Origin: Erysipelotrichaceae bacterium
Lineage (GTDB): Bacteria > Bacillota_I > Bacilli_A > Erysipelotrichales > Erysipelotrichaceae
Reading direction: 5' to 3'
Assembly: GCA_030533035.1 (NCBI GenBank)
Contig: JAUNJW010000088.1
Location: 1 to 6,127, forward strand
Length of the DNA stretch: 6,127 nucleotides
The translations under genes were made by a program, and so were the position numbers. Shown here in pieces: positions 5,992 to 6,127 of the stretch (within the stretch, counting starts at the first letter, position 1; the number at the start of each line of letters is the position of its first letter). The notes below the pieces were generated by a model, which ran no database searches, was not told where the DNA came from, and saw only the letters and a list, made by a program, of their open reading frames with translations.

Positions 5992-6016
5992 AAAAGAGCA
6001 CCGCAATGCGGCGCTC
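5992..6016 (-). terminator. Intrinsic terminator of the right-edge gene
   Basis: Read from the minus strand, GAGCGCCGC and GCGGTGCTC (6016-6008 with 6004-5996) form a 9-bp stem with one G-U pair and a 3-nt loop, followed by four U (5995-5992). It lies about 30 nt after the stop at 6047 and ends that transcript before the ligase promoter. Confidence 0.75.
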
Positions 6017-6046
6017 CATGCATGAATAGTATGTTTCCGGGCCGGA

Positions 6047-6127
6047 TCAGACGTTGAGCCGGGTGACTTTGTCGCCGTAGACGGCGTCGGTCGTTCCGTC
6101 CTCGGAAATGACACCCGCGACCAGTTT
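6047..6127 (-). CDS. C-terminal 26 codons of an unidentified gene (partial)
   Basis: The frame is open from the right edge to a TGA at 6049-6047 and encodes 26 residues ending GDKVTRLNV. The terminator 31 nt downstream, the matching orientation of the next gene and the GC-rich third positions support a real gene end. The fragment is too short for me to assign a family; it looks like a soluble domain ending in a beta strand. Confidence 0.65.
   Translation of the reverse strand, partial: KLVAGVISEDGTTDAVYGDKVTRLNV

Noticed and set aside
1..6127. Mobile element, phage, CRISPR or defence island
   Set aside because: There is no transposase, integrase, direct-repeat array, tRNA or nuclease-like gene, and the base composition looks even across genes.

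Overview
This 6.1 kb window looks like an ordinary chromosomal segment from a low-to-mid GC member of the Bacillota (Firmicutes), possibly a gut Erysipelotrichia- or Lachnospiraceae-like bacterium. The lineage is inferred from strong AGGAGG-type ribosome binding sites, sigma-A-like -10 boxes, short intergenic gaps with simple hairpin-plus-T terminators, and the gene families present; there is no marker gene here. I see no phage, transposon, CRISPR, rRNA or tRNA signature.

Layout from left to right. All genes are on the minus strand except one. (1) 1-529: the N-terminal half of a Gfo/Idh/MocA-family NAD(P)-dependent oxidoreductase that strongly resembles E. coli YhhX. It runs off the left edge. 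(2) 553-1968: a composite protein with an uncharacterised N-terminal domain, a PTS lactose/cellobiose-type EIIB domain with its phospho-acceptor cysteine intact, and a ROK-fold domain whose nucleotide-binding and catalytic signatures are mostly lost. It has its own -10 box and lies 23 nt upstream of gene 1, so the two probably form one operon. (3) 2055-2726: a compact nitroreductase-family flavoprotein with its own promoter and terminator. (4) 2889-3227, plus strand: a small single-span membrane protein with a heptad-patterned extracytoplasmic tail, divergent from the nitroreductase. (5) 3226-3277: a bidirectional terminator between converging genes. (6) 4249-5952 followed by 3287-4174: an AMP-forming acyl-CoA ligase and a free-standing E2-type acyltransferase-fold protein with no lipoyl domain and with Glu where E2 enzymes have the catalytic His. 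They are separated by 74 nt containing GC-rich hairpins but no terminator, so they are probably cotranscribed. (7) 6047-6127: the last 26 codons of an unidentified minus-strand gene, followed by its terminator at 5992-6016.

Functional reading. The left operon suggests PTS-linked sensing: an EIIB domain able to accept phosphate is joined to a sugar-kinase-like fold that probably no longer phosphorylates sugar, next to a sugar or polyol dehydrogenase-like gene. The right operon suggests activation of a fatty or other carboxylic acid to its CoA ester, paired with an acyltransferase-fold partner whose chemistry is uncertain because the usual catalytic His is missing. These two gene sets are the parts of the window most worth following up. 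The rest is routine.
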